DNA of 64,000 nucleotides from Dipteris shenzhenensis (lineage: Eukaryota > Polypodiophyta > Polypodiopsida > Gleicheniales), in NCBI GenBank assembly GCA_047967505.1, contig CM106541.1; one strand, given 5' to 3'. The position numbers were made by a program, and so were the translations under genes. Under the pieces are notes generated by a model. It ran no database searches. It was not told the origin of the DNA and worked only from the letters and a program-made list of their open reading frames with translations. Shown here piece after piece: positions 11,531-21,739 of this stretch. The number at the start of each line of letters is the position of its first letter. Position 1 is the first letter of the stretch.

Positions 11531-13829
11531 GTTATTCAAATAAGTACTTTTTGGATGGGGGCTCCACTTTGCACGCAAGTCTGTTTCAACTACATTGAGG
11601 TGCGTGCTAAGTATTATCACCATCGGATATGCTTTGCATGGTCAATCACACATTATACACCATTTTTTCCCTAGTGATATGGACATCCGCAAAAAAACAC
11701 GCCATAAGGTGTGTTATCTGACCAAGTATTTAACAGATGGGTGTGCCTCATTGAGAACATTTCAATACCACCTAGGTTGAGGTGTACAAAAAGTGTTGTG
11801 CCCATCGAATATCCTTTGCATGGTCGATCGAGCATTAAATACTATTTTTGCTCTAGTGTCATGCACATCCCTAAAAAAAACAAGCTGCTAGGTGTGTTAT
11901 CCGATCAAGGACTTATGCGATGGGAATTCCACTTTGCATGTAAGTCAATTCCACCTGGTGGAAGGTGTGTGTAAAGTATTGTGCCCATCGGATATGCTTT
12001 GCATTGTGGATCAAGCATAAAACACCGTTTTTGCCTTAGTGTCATGCATAACCATGAAAAAACACGGTCCTAGGTGTGTTATTCAAACAAGTACTTATCA
12101 GATGGGGGCTCTAGTTTGCACGCAAGTCCATTTCAACTAGGTTGAGATGTGTGCAAAGTATTGTCACCATCGGATATGCTTTGCATGGTCGATCATGCAT
12201 TATACACCATTTTTTCCCTAGTGATATGCACATCCACAAGAAAACACGCCATTAGGTGTGTTATCTGACCAATCGGATGGGTGTGCCTCATTAATAAAAT
12301 TTCACTACCACCTAGGTTGAGGTGTAAAAAAAGTGTTGTGCCCATCGGATATGCTTTGCATGATCGATCAAGCATTAAATACTATATTTACTCTAGTGTC
12401 ATGCACATCCGTAAAAAAACACGCTACTAGGTATATTTTTAGATCAAGCACTTATGGTATGGGAGTGCCACTTTGCATGCAATTCAATTCCACCTAGTTG
12501 AAGGTGTATGCAAAGTATTGTGTCCATCGGATATGCTTTGCATTGTCGATCAAGCCTAAAACACCGTTTTTGCCTTAGTGTCATGCACAACCATTAAAAA
12601 ACACGGTCCTAAGTGTGTTATTCAAACAAGTACTTATCGGATGGGGGCTCCACTTTGCACACAAGTTCTTTTTGACTAAATTGACGTGCATGCAAAGTAT
12701 TGTCACCATCCGATATGAGTTGCATGGTCGATCACGCATTTTACACCGTTTTTGGCCTTGGTGTCATGTACAACCGTCAAAAAACACAGCTGTAGGTGTG
12801 TTATTCAAATAAGTACTGTTTGGATGGGGGCTCTGCTTTGCACACAAGTCCGTTTCAACTACGTTGAGGTGCGTGCAAAGTATTGTCACCATCGGATATG
12901 CTTTGCATGGTCGATCACGCATTATACATCATTTTTTCCCTAGTGATATGGACATCCGCAAAAAAACATGCCATTAGGTGTGTTATTTGACCAAGTATTT
13001 AACGGATGGGTGTGCCTCATTGAGAACATTTCAATACCACCTAGGTTGAGGGATACAAAAAGTGTTGTGCCCATCGGATATCCTTTGCATGGTCAATCGA
13101 GCATTAAATACTATTTTTGCTCTAGTGTCATGCACATCCGTAAAAAAACACACTGCTAGGTAAGTTATCCGATCAAGCACTTTGGGATGGGCGTGCCACT
13201 TTGCATGTAAGTTGATTCCACCTAATTGAAGGTGTGTGCAAAGTATTGTGCCCATCGGATATGCTTTGCATTGTCGATCAAGTATAAGACACCGTTTTTG
13301 CCTTAGTGCATAACCATGAAAAAACACGGTCCTAGGTGTGTTATTCAAAGAAGTACTTATCGGATGGGGGCTCCACTTTGCATGCAAGTCCATTTCAACT
13401 ACTTTGAGGTGCGTGCAAAGTATTGTCACCATAGGATATGCTTTGCATGGTCGATCACGCATTGTACACCATTTTTTCCCTAGTGATATGGACATCTGCA
13501 AAAAAACATGCCCTTAGGTGTGTTATCTGACCAAGTACTTATTGGATGGGTGTGCCTCTTTTAGAACATTTCAATAAAACCTAGGTTGAGGCGTACAAAA
13601 AGTGTTTTGCCCATCATATATCCTTTGCGTGGTTGATCGAGCATTAAATACTATTTTTACTCGTGTCATGCACATTCGTAAAAAAACACGCTGCTAGGTA
13701 TGTTATCCGATCAAGCACTTATGGGATGGGCATGCCCCTTTGCATGTAAGTCAATTCCACCTAGTTGAAGGTGTGTGCAAAGTATTGTACCCATCGGATA
13801 TGCTTTGCATTGTCGAACAAGCATTAAAC

Positions 13830-14494
13830 ACTGTTTTGGCCTTAGTGTCATGCACAATCGTCAAGAAACGCGGTCCTAGATGTGTTATTCGACTAAGTAC
13901 TTATTGGATGGGCACGCCACTTTGCATGTAAGTCAATAATACCTAGGTTGAGATGTGTGCAAAGTAGTGTGATGATCGCATATGCGTTGCATTGTCGATT
14001 AAGCATAAATCAGCGTTTTTGTTCCTAGGTGTGATATTCTAAAAAGTACTTATTGAATGGGCGTTCCACTTTGCATGGAATACCATACCACTGCTTTTGA
14101 GGCACGTGCAAAGTATTGTGCCCATCGGATATGCTTTACATGGTAGATTGAGTATTAAATACCGTTTTTGGCCTTGGTGTCATGTACAACGATCAAAAAA
14201 CACGATCATAGGTGTATTTTTCAAACAAGTACTTATCGGATGGGGATGCCACTTTGCACACAAGTCAATACTGCCTAGGTTGAAAAACATGCAAAGTCTT
14301 GTGTCCATTGGATATGCTTTGCATAGTCAATCTCACATGATACACCATTTTGTTCCTAGTGTTATGCACAATCGTCATAGAATACGTTTGGAGGTGTGTT
14401 ATCCAAACAAGTACTTATGGGATGGGTGCATCACTTTGTATGCAAGTCAATAAGACCTAGGTTGAGGTGTGTACAAAGTTTTGTGCCCATCAAA
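13830..14494. repeat. Divergent right edge of the satellite array
   Basis: The last four monomers no longer fit the A, B or C consensus. They carry private changes such as GATCGCATATGCGTTGC, GTGATATTCTAAAAAG and GTCATAGAATACGTTTGG, and the regular A-B-C order is lost. The array stops abruptly inside a monomer after TTTTGTGCCCATC at about 14,487. Decay of higher-order structure at an array border is the usual pattern in satellites homogenised from the inside. Confidence 0.7.
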
Positions 14495-14761
14495 GAAATG
14501 TAGGTGCGATAATATTAGAAAATTCTCGGAATGTGTATATGTGTGTGTGTGTGGCAAACAATTTTGATACAACAAAGTAAACACCTAGTGCACAAATTAT
14601 GCACTTCATACCTTGAGTAAATAAGCTTGTTGATGAGGATAAATACGCCCTTGAATAAAAGCATAGTTGTTGTATGACCACAATAGGATCACTTTGACAC
14701 CTGTGATTTTGCCCACATGTAAGTTTGCAAATTGTATAAAAAATCATATAATAATATATTA
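14495..14761. other. Short unique spacer between satellite and purine-rich DNA
   Basis: Mixed-composition DNA with a short (TG)n run near 14,540. No gene or element end is recognised. Confidence 0.5.
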
Positions 14762-15294
14762 ATAGTTTGCAAATGTGTATAGCAAGTGAGTAATGGGAAG
14801 TGGAAGTGGGAGTGAGGAGGGAGGAGTGGAATGGGAGAGGGAAGTAATAGGGGTGTATGATAATAAGTATAAAAAATAGTATAATAATATATTAATAGTT
14901 TTCAAATGGCAAGTGAGTAATGGGAAGTGGAAGTGAGAGTGGGGAGGGAAGAATGGAATGGGAGAGGGGAAGGTAATAGGGGAGTAGGATAATAAGGGAG
15001 TGAAATGAGTGAGGGAGTTAATAGGGGATGAAAAAGAGGAGGGTGAGATGGGGAAATATGGGATTTTGGGAAATGGGAGGAGTATGGGACATGGTGGAAA
15101 TGTGGGATGGGAGTGGTGGCAATGGGGAGGAAGAAGAAATGGATGGATGGGGGAAGGGCTAATGGAAGATTGGGATGAGGGATGGAGGTCCAATGGGAGA
15201 GGGGGAGTAATGGGAGCCAATGGGAGAGGGGATAAATGAAAAGCAAATAGGAGAGAGGGGAGGAATGGAAAGCCAATAGGAGAGGAGGAGGAAA
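14762..15294. repeat. Purine-rich leader block with ~125-bp tandem duplication
   Basis: The plus strand is almost entirely A and G after about 14,785. A segment beginning TAATATATTAATAGTTT and continuing into GTGAGTAATGGGAAGTGGAA is present twice (from about 14,752 and 14,887), followed by related GGGAGAGGG-type DNA. Apparent proline/serine-rich minus-strand ORFs here come from the base composition and are not called. Confidence 0.65.
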
Positions 15295-15490
15295 ACCTAA
15301 TTTTTCTTATATGTACTCTTCCTTCTTCATTCATTCTCCCCTCATTTTATTCATTGAAGCAAGAAAGCAAGGACGATCAAGAGAGCAAGGAAGGAAGAGC
15401 AAGAAAGCAAGAAAGAGCAAACTTACAAACTTTTTCCACGTACTTGCAAATTTTTTTGATTAATTCTTTATCTAGATTTCTTTTTAAAAA
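15295..15490 (+). promoter_or_regulatory. TATA-containing leader-like module, copy 1
   Basis: The block begins CTAATTTTTCTTATATGTAC, with a TATA-like TTATATGT at 15,307-15,314. CATTCATTC, CTCATTTTATTCATTGAAGC and an AAGAAAGCAAG-rich leader follow. A clearly related block lies at 18,225, and both sit directly upstream of a purine block. The arrangement looks like a plant pol II core promoter plus leader or an LTR-like segment; promoter function is inference from the TATA-like element and its duplication. Confidence 0.4.
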
Positions 15491-15844
15491 TTTGAAGAGA
15501 GAGGAACTAGAGAGAGAAAGGTTGAGGTGAGGAGAAGAAGAGGATGGAGGGGCTGGAGGGAAGGGAGGAAGGGAGGGAGAGGCGGGGGCGGAGTAGAGGG
15601 GGGAAAGGAGGAGGGAAGGGGGGCAGGGGGGGAAGGGGGGAGGGGGAAGGGGGGAGGGGGGGGGCTGGCGGAAGGGGAGGGGGGGAAGGGGGGAGGGGGG
15701 GGCTGGCGGCGGGGAGGGGGGGAAGGGGGGAGTGGGGAAGGGGAGGGGCAGGGGTGAAGGGGGGGGAGGGGGAAGGGGGTGGGAGAGGCTGGCAGCCGCG
15801 GGGAAGGGCGGGTGGGGAAAGAGGGGGGGGAAGGGCTGAGAGGG

Positions 15845-17305
15845 CGGGGGTTGGGGGCTGGCAAACGCGACTGCCAGCTCGGGGGAAGGGGGGAGGGAGG
15901 GGGGAGAGGGGGCAGGGAGGGGGAGGGGCGGGGGTGAAGGGGGGGGAGGGGGAAGGGGGTGGGAGGGGCTGGCGGCCGTAGCCGTTAGCCCGAGGGAAGG
16001 GGGGGGGAAGGGGGGCTGGGGAAGAGGGGGGGGGAGGGCTGAGAGGGGGGGGCTGGCGGCCGCGACCGCCAGCCCGGGGGAAGGGGGGGTGGGGAAGAGG
16101 GGGGGAGGGCTGAGAGGGGGGGGACTGGGGGGCTGGCAACCACGGCTGCCAGCTGGAGGGAAGGGGGGGGAGGAGGGGTGGGGAAGAGGGGGGGGGAGGG
16201 CTGAGAGGGGGGGGCTGGGGGGCTGGCGGCTGCTAGCCCGGGGGAAGGGGGGAGGGGGGGGGAGAGGGGGCGAGGAAGGGGGGGCAGGGGAGGGGGAAGG
16301 GGGTGGGAGGAAGGGGGTGCGAGAGGGGGGGTGTAAGGGGGTGCGAGAGGGGGGGGAAGGGCTAGCGATCGCGGTCGCCAGCCCATGGAGGGGGGGCGAG
16401 GGTGAAGGGGAGAGGGGGCAGGGAAGGGGGGGCACAAGGGAGGGGGAAGGGGGTGGGAGGAAGGGGGTGCGAGAGGGGGGGGTGTGAGGGGGTGGGAGAG
16501 GGGGGGGAAGGGCTGGCAGCCACGATCGCCAGCCCATGGAGGGGGGGGCAGGGGTGAAGGGGCGAGAGGGGGAAGGGGGTACGAGGGGGGTGGGGGAAGG
16601 GGGGGTGGAGGGGGAATGGAGGGGGGGGTGGGGGTGAAGGGGCGGGAGGGGGAAGGGGGTGCGAGGGGGGTGGGGGAAGGGGCAGGGAGTGGGTCGGGAA
16701 AGGGAGGAGGGGGGGCTGGCAGCTGCAGTCGCCAGCCCGGGGGAAGGGGGGAGGGGGGCGGGGGGGAAGGTGGTGGGACGGCAATGGCTGGCGGGGGGGG
16801 AAGGGGGGAGGGGGGGGCTGGCAGTCGCGGCCGTCAGCCCTGGGGAAGGGGGTGGGACGGGGGGGAAAGGGGGGGGGGGCTGGCGGCCGCGGCCACCAGC
16901 CCTGGGGAAGGGGGGAAGGGGGGGTGGAGGGGGAAGGGGGTGGGACGAGGGTGAGGGGGAAAGGGGGTAGGGGGGGCTGGCGACCACAGCCGCCAACCCT
17001 GGGGAAGGGGGGATGGAGGGGGAAGGGGGTGGGATGGGGAGAGCAGAGGGGGAAGGGGGTGGGACAGGGGGAAAGCGGGGAGGTGCAAAGGAAAGGGGGT
17101 AAGGGGGGGGGCTAGGGGAGAGCAGAGGGGGAAGGGGGTGGGACGGGGGGGAAAGGGGGGAGGCACGGGGGAAAGGGGGCAAGGGGGGGGCCCCTGGGTA
17201 AGGGGGATGGAGGGGGAAGGGGGTGGGACGGGGAGAGCAGAGGGGGAAGGGGGTGGGACGGGGGGGAAAGGGGGGAGGGGGGGGGCAGCCGCTAGCCCTG
17301 GGGAA
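15845..17305. repeat. Palindrome family CTGGC..GCGG..GCCAG inside the polypurine block
   Basis: At least twelve interruptions share the form GGG-CTGGC-N10-GCCAG-CCC. Examples begin near 15,849, 15,968, 16,053, 16,130, 16,218, 16,361, 16,511, 16,718, 16,818, 16,879 and 16,977, with a half copy near 17,286. The best copies pair over 10-12 bp per arm, for instance near 16,053 and 16,879. Each is followed by a GGGGGAAG-like start of the next purine tract. Spacing is irregular at about 60-150 bp. They would form GC-rich hairpins in single-stranded DNA or RNA. Confidence 0.75.
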
Positions 17306-17319
17306 GGGGGGGTGGGGGC

Positions 17320-17840
17320 GTGGAGGGGGAAGGGGGTGGGATGGGGGGATGGAGGGATGGAGGGGGAAGGGGGTGGGACAGGGAGAGCAGAGGGGGAAGG
17401 GGAGGGGGGGCGTGGAGGGGGAGGGGGAAGGGGGGGGGAAGAGGGGGAAGGGGAGGGGGGGAGCGGGAGGGGAGGGGAGCGGGGGGAGGGGTCGAGGGGG
17501 GGAGGGGTTTTGGCAGCGGAGGGAGGGGAGGGGAGGGGAAGGGAGGGGAGGAGGGGCGGGCTGGGGGTCGAGGGAAGGGGGTGGGGGCATGGAGGGGGAA
17601 GGGGGTGGGATGGGGGGATGGAGGGGGAAGGGGGTGGGACAGGGAGAGCAGAGGGGGAAGGGGAGGGGGGGTGTGGAGGGGGAGGGGGAAGGGGGTGGGG
17701 AAGAGGGGGAAGGGGAGGGGGGGAGCGGGAGGGGAGGGGAGCGGGGGGAGGGGTCGAGGGGGGGAGGGGTTTTGGCAGCGGAGGGAGGGGAGGGGAGGGG
17801 AAGGGAGGGGAGAAGGGGAGGGCTGGGGGTCGAGGGAGGG
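17320..17840. repeat. ~262-bp tandem duplication within the G-rich block
   Basis: A landmark TTTTGGCAGCGGAGGGAGGG occurs at 17,508 and again at 17,770. The surrounding purine sequence (including GGGAGCGGGAGGGGAGGGGA and GGGGTCGAGGGGGGGAGGGG) matches for most of about 250 bp. This is a recent local duplication. Confidence 0.75.
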
Positions 17841-17967
17841 AGGGGAAGGGAGGAGGGGAGGGCGGGGGGTCGAGGAAGGGAGGGAGGGAGGGGAGCGGAA
17901 GGAGAGAGAGGAGAGAGAGAGGGAGAGGAGAGGAGGGAGCAGAAGGAGAGAGAGGGGAGAGGAGGAT

Positions 17968-18224
17968 TTGACTTACTATCACGAGCAAGAGCGACAAATA
18001 AGATTTGACTTACGAGAAGAATGAAAAGGACTTACGAGAAGAAAGTATCAAGAAGAATGTTGAAGAAAGTATCAAGAAGAATGTTGAACACAAATTTGAA
18101 TTCAAAAGGAACGTACGAGAAGAAAGTATGAGAAGAATGTTGAACACAAATTTGAATTCAAATTTATAATGAATTCAAATTTCCCTCTCTTTTTTGAAAA
18201 TTCAAATTTAAGTGTAGGAGTGGG
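17968..18224. repeat. Short AT-rich spacer with AAGTATCAAGAAGAATG repeats
   Basis: Between the two purine blocks are two to three imperfect copies of a unit containing ACGAGAAGAAAGTAT, GAAGAATGTTGAA and the mirror-like AAATTTGAATTCAAATTT. No coding frame is supported. Confidence 0.55.
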
Positions 18225-18654
18225 CTAGTTTTTCTTATATATACTTTTCTTTCCATTCATTCATTCTAACACTCTCCTCATTTCATTGAAGCAACCAAGA
18301 GCACTCTCCTCATTTCATTGAAGCAACCAAGAGCAGAAGAGAAAGGATAAGCGGAGCCTTACTTTTTTCACTTTTTCCAGTTACTTGCATTCTTTTTCAT
18401 TCATCTTGTAATTCTTTTTCATTACTTACAATTCTTTTTCAATTAGTTTCTTGTTAAAGTTTTTGAGTTCTATTTCTTAAAATTCTTCTTGTAATTCTTT
18501 TTCTTTACTTACAATTCTTTTTCAATTAGTTTATTGTTAAAGTTTTTGAGGAGGGGGGTCTTTTAGAAGGCATTACAATTCTTTTTAAATTAGTTTCTTA
18601 TTTGAGTTTTTGAGTTCTATTTTAATTAGTTTTTTTATTTATATTTGAGTTTGT
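18225..18654 (+). promoter_or_regulatory. TATA-containing leader-like module, copy 2
   Basis: The block begins CTAGTTTTTCTTATATATAC, with a TATA-like element at 18,235-18,244. It shares CATTCATTCATTCT and CTCCTCATTTCATTGAAGCA with the module at 15,295. A 35-bp direct duplication of ACTCTCCTCATTTCATTGAA is seen at 18,269 and 18,303. The rest is T-rich with repeated AATTCTTTTTCAATTAGTTT units. It directly precedes the GA block. Transcription of that block from here is a hypothesis. Confidence 0.4.
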
Positions 18655-19070
18655 AAATTTGAGAAATGAGAGAATAGGGAGGGAGAGAAAGAGAGAGGAG
18701 AGAGGGAAAGAGAGAAATTAAGAGAGAGAAGAGGGGCTCTTGGCAGCTGTGGCCACCAAAGGGAGAGAGAGAATAGAAATGAGAGAGAGAATGAGAAATG
18801 AGAGGAGTAGGGAGGGAGAGAAAGAGAGAGAGGAGAGAGGGAGAGAGAGAGAGATTCACAGAGAGAAGAGGGGCTCCTTAAATGAGAGAGAAGAGTAGGG
18901 AGGGAAAGAAAGAGAGAGGAGAGAGGGGGAGAGAGATTAAGAGAGAGAAGAGGGTCTCCTGGGGGCCGTGGCTGCTTGAGGGAGGGAGAGAGTAGGGAGA
19001 GAGAGGGAGAGAGAGAGAAAGAGAGAGAGGGAGAGAGAGAAAGAGAGAGAGAGGGAAAGAGAGAGAGAGG

Positions 19071-19126
<56 letters not shown>

Positions 19127-19573
19127 GATGTTTATCAGAATGAAACGTGACGAGAGGAGGGAGGGAACGAGAGAAATTAAGAGAGAGAAGAGGGGCTCTT
19201 CGGGGCCGTGGCCGCCAAAGGGAGAGAGAGAATGAGAAATGAGAGAGAAGAGTAGGGAGGGAGAGAGACAAGAGATTAAGAGAGAGAAGAGGAGGGAGGG
19301 AGAGAAAGAGAGAGAGGGAGAGAGAGAATGAGAAATGAGAGAGAAGAGTAGGGAGGGAGAGAAAGAGAGAGGGACAGAGACAAGAGATTAAGAAAGAGAA
19401 GAGGGGCTCCTTAAATGAGAGAGAAGAGTAGGGAGGGAAAGAAAGAGAGAGCTGAGAGAGGGAGAGAGAGAAGAGAGTCTCCTCGCAGCAATGAGAGAGA
19501 AGAGTAGGGAGGGAAAGAAAGAGAGGGAGGGAGAGGGAGAGAGAGAGAGAGAGAGAAGAGAAGAGGGAGACTT

Positions 19574-19641
<68 letters not shown>

Positions 19642-19765
19642 AGAGAGGGAATGAAACTTCTCTGCTAGAAGAGTAGGGAGGGAAAGAAAGAGAGGGAGGG
19701 AGAGGGAGAGAGAGAGAGAGAGAGAAGAGAAGAGGGAGACTTAGGGAGGGAGAAAGAGAGAGAGG

Positions 19766-19822
<57 letters not shown>

Positions 19823-19932
19823 AGAGAGGGAGGAATGAAACTTCTGTGCTAGAGGGAGGGAGAGAGTAGGGAGGGAGAGGGAGAGAGAGAGAGAGAGGAG
19901 AGGAGGGAGACTTAGGGAGAGAGAAAGAGAGA

Positions 19933-19984
<52 letters not shown>

Positions 19985-20063
19985 GGAGACTTAGGGAAAG
20001 AGAGATAAAGAGAGAGGGAGAGAGAATGAAACTTCTAGCGGCCGTGGCCGCCAAGAGAGGGAG

Positions 20064-20097
<34 letters not shown>

Positions 20098-20584
20098 CTC
20101 ACGGCCATGGCCGCCAAGGGAGGGAGGGAGGGAGGGAGGGAGGAAAGCTGAGAGAGATTAAGAGAGAGAATTTAGAGAGAGAGAGAGACATAGAGAGGGA
20201 AAGAATGACAAATCCTAGCAGCCAAGAGGATAGAGGTAGGGAGGTAGAGAGGGTAAGACAGAGAGAGAGAGGGAGAGAGAGAGAATAGGAGAGAGAGAGA
20301 GAGATGGAGAGAGAGAGAGAGAGAGAAATAATTACAAATCCTAGGGAGAGAGAGAGAGAGATAAAGAGAGAGAATGAAAAATCTTAGCCGCCATGGGAGG
20401 GAGAGAAAGAGAGAGTTGAGATAAACTAAGAGAGAGAATAAGTGGGATGAGGATAGAGAGGGAAACACATAAGAGTTGTCAGAGAGAAAGAGAGAGAGAT
20501 TAAGAGAGAGAATGAGGATGTCTTGACTATGGCTACAGAGAGATTTAGGAGTCGAGAGAGAGAGAGAGACAAAGTAAAGAGAGT
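18655..20584. repeat. 1.9-kb (GA)n polypurine block with GC palindromes
   Basis: The plus strand is long (GA)n and GGGAGAGAGA-type microsatellite with very few pyrimidines. Repeated modules such as GAATGAGAAATGAGAGA, AGAGTAGGGAGGGA and GGGAGACTTAGGGA recur, and a ~175-bp unit from about 19,490 to 19,665 is closely repeated at 19,665-19,850 and again in part after that. Pyrimidine interruptions contain GCGGCCGTGGCCGCC-like palindromes (near 18,736, 18,957, 19,200, 20,038 and 20,100) related to those of the G-rich block. Serine/leucine-rich minus-strand ORFs are composition artefacts. Confidence 0.85.
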
Positions 20585-21739
20585 TTTATATATTTACATG
20601 TTTTATATTATACTTTTAAAAAATATAAAAGAGTGAATTTATGGTTTGTTTTGAAGGTGAGATAATATTTTTATATATATTCATCTTTTAAATTGAAAAA
20701 TGTTAACTTTTCTTTAGATACTTGTTCTTCATTTATCCCACATGCAGGTTTAGCCTCTACATCAAAACCCCTTCTTTTGCATATTTAAGCCTCTTAAACC
20801 CCAGCACATTAAAATGAACACAGAAAAAGAAATTATTTGTTGCTTTTCTTTGCTTCAATGGTTGGTTTAGCATAGTTTAGCATAGATTAGATTGCCTTAG
20901 AGGAGAGACAATTCTCCAAGTTGCTAATCGAAGCCATGCTCAAATTTTTCTAACTAGTGCCTAATCGTTGTCAGACCCTTCGCTCACATGCGGTTTAACA
21001 CTCATAACATGCTATTAAATAAGACCTTTTACCATTTACTAAGAAGTTTATCAGTGGGTAGATTGCATGAGCAGATATCAGTGGATAGATTACATATATC
21101 AGTGGACAAATTACATGTCATGGGACATATTGGAGCTTGATGATTATTGGTTATTTTTATTGCATTTGTATAAATATTTAAGCTCCTTTATTGTCATAAA
21201 AACCCTTGTAAAGCCTTCTATGCTATTTTTTACATTTATTGTCATATGAAGCGCCTTGTAATAAACTCGACCATCTCGACCATTCACTATTTAACGAGTA
21301 TCAGTGGGATGCATAAGTGGATATCATGTGGGCTGCATAAGTGGATATCAGTGGAATAGTTTTTAGTGGGTAGATTGCATCAGTTGGGTATCAGTGCATA
21401 GATATCAATGGATGGACAGATTACATGTCATCATGAAGATTGAAGCTTTATGACTAGAGGGCAAATCAATGGATGGACAGATTACATGTCTTCACGAAGA
21501 TTGAAGCTTTATCACTAGATGACATTTTATATTACTTGTAAAGCTTTATTGGCTAATTTTTTTACATTTGTACAAATATTTAAGCCTTGTAAAGCCTTCT
21601 AGGCTATTTCCCACATTTATTGCCATATGAAGCATTGTAAAGCCTTTTGGGCTATTTCCCACATTTATTGTATCAAGGGTTGTATATTGTACTTTACTTG
21701 TATGTATCTGAATTCTTCATTATCTTTTCTTGTAGGATT
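20585..21739. repeat. Intergenic DNA with ATCAGTGG and GCCTTCTA minisatellites
   Basis: Several degenerate repeats precede the next gene. TATCAGTGGGTAGATTGCAT-like units lie at 21,048-21,110 and 21,340-21,410. A ~60-bp tandem duplication starting CAATGGATGGACAGATTACA lies at 21,408 and 21,469. TAAAGCCTT(C/T)(T)(A/G)GCTATTT units followed by CACATTTATTG lie near 21,211, 21,593 and 21,636. No gene is supported. Confidence 0.55.

Larger units (their letters stand above)
4718..14494. repeat. Satellite array, ~180-bp monomers in a trimeric higher-order repeat
   Basis: About 53 tandem monomers of 175-187 bp fill 9.8 kb. Every monomer contains a variant of GTTAT-(8 nt)-AGTACTTATCGGATGGG, the core CCATCGGATATGCTTTGCAT, then GGTCGATC, a T-rich stretch, CTAGTG..ATGCACA and an A6-7CACG end. 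Three types alternate. A ends CACGGTCCTA and has GATCAAGCATAAAACACC. B has GGGGGCTCCACTTTGCACGC and ends CACGCCCTTA. C has TGTGCCTCTTTGAGAACATT and ends CACGCTGCTA. The order A-B-C recurs with a period of about 545 bp for most of the array, giving roughly 18 units. Monomer size near one nucleosome repeat is typical of centromeric or heterochromatic satellites; a centromeric role is inference. Small ORFs in it are repeat by-products. The first monomer (4718-4840) is a deleted C type. Confidence 0.9.
15491..17967. repeat. 2.5-kb G-rich polypurine block with GC palindromes
   Basis: The plus strand is dominated by GGGGGAAGGGGG(T)GGGA-type runs with very few pyrimidines outside short GC-rich interruptions. 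The interruptions are near-palindromes around CTGGCGGCCGCGGCCGCCAG (listed separately). The long proline-rich minus-strand frame (737 codons) and the glycine-rich plus-strand frames arise because neither purine nor pyrimidine tracts contain many stop codons; no protein is called. Dense G runs give quadruplex potential, and the mirror-like purine tracts give triplex (H-DNA) potential. Assembly collapse or expansion is likely in such DNA. Confidence 0.85.

Noticed and set aside
4992-14453. Dozens of 60-150-codon ORFs such as those containing DRPCKAYPMVTILCTHLN
   Set aside because: They recur with the satellite period in both strands and are by-products of the monomer sequence.
4718-14494. CRISPR-like appearance (regular repeats with variable parts)
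   Set aside because: Units are ~180 bp, the whole unit is conserved, there are no unique spacers, and the sequence is eukaryotic.
4718-14494. CENP-B-box-like motif in the satellite monomer
   Set aside because: I could not find the TTCG....A..CGGG pattern as a conserved feature of any monomer type.
15377-17997. Very long minus-strand proline-rich ORFs (up to 737 codons) and plus-strand glycine-rich ORFs
   Set aside because: Stop codons need T plus purines, which pure purine or pyrimidine tracts lack. All frames are open here and the 'proteins' have no domain.
19500-20400. Possible telomere-like or subtelomeric origin of the purine arrays
   Set aside because: No TTTAGGG/CCCTAAA tandem runs are present. 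GGGTTTAG-like phrases occur only within the 31.5-kb minisatellite and are not in telomeric register.
18639-20468. Serine/leucine-rich minus-strand ORFs in the GA block
   Set aside because: Direct translation of (CT)n microsatellite; no other signal of coding.
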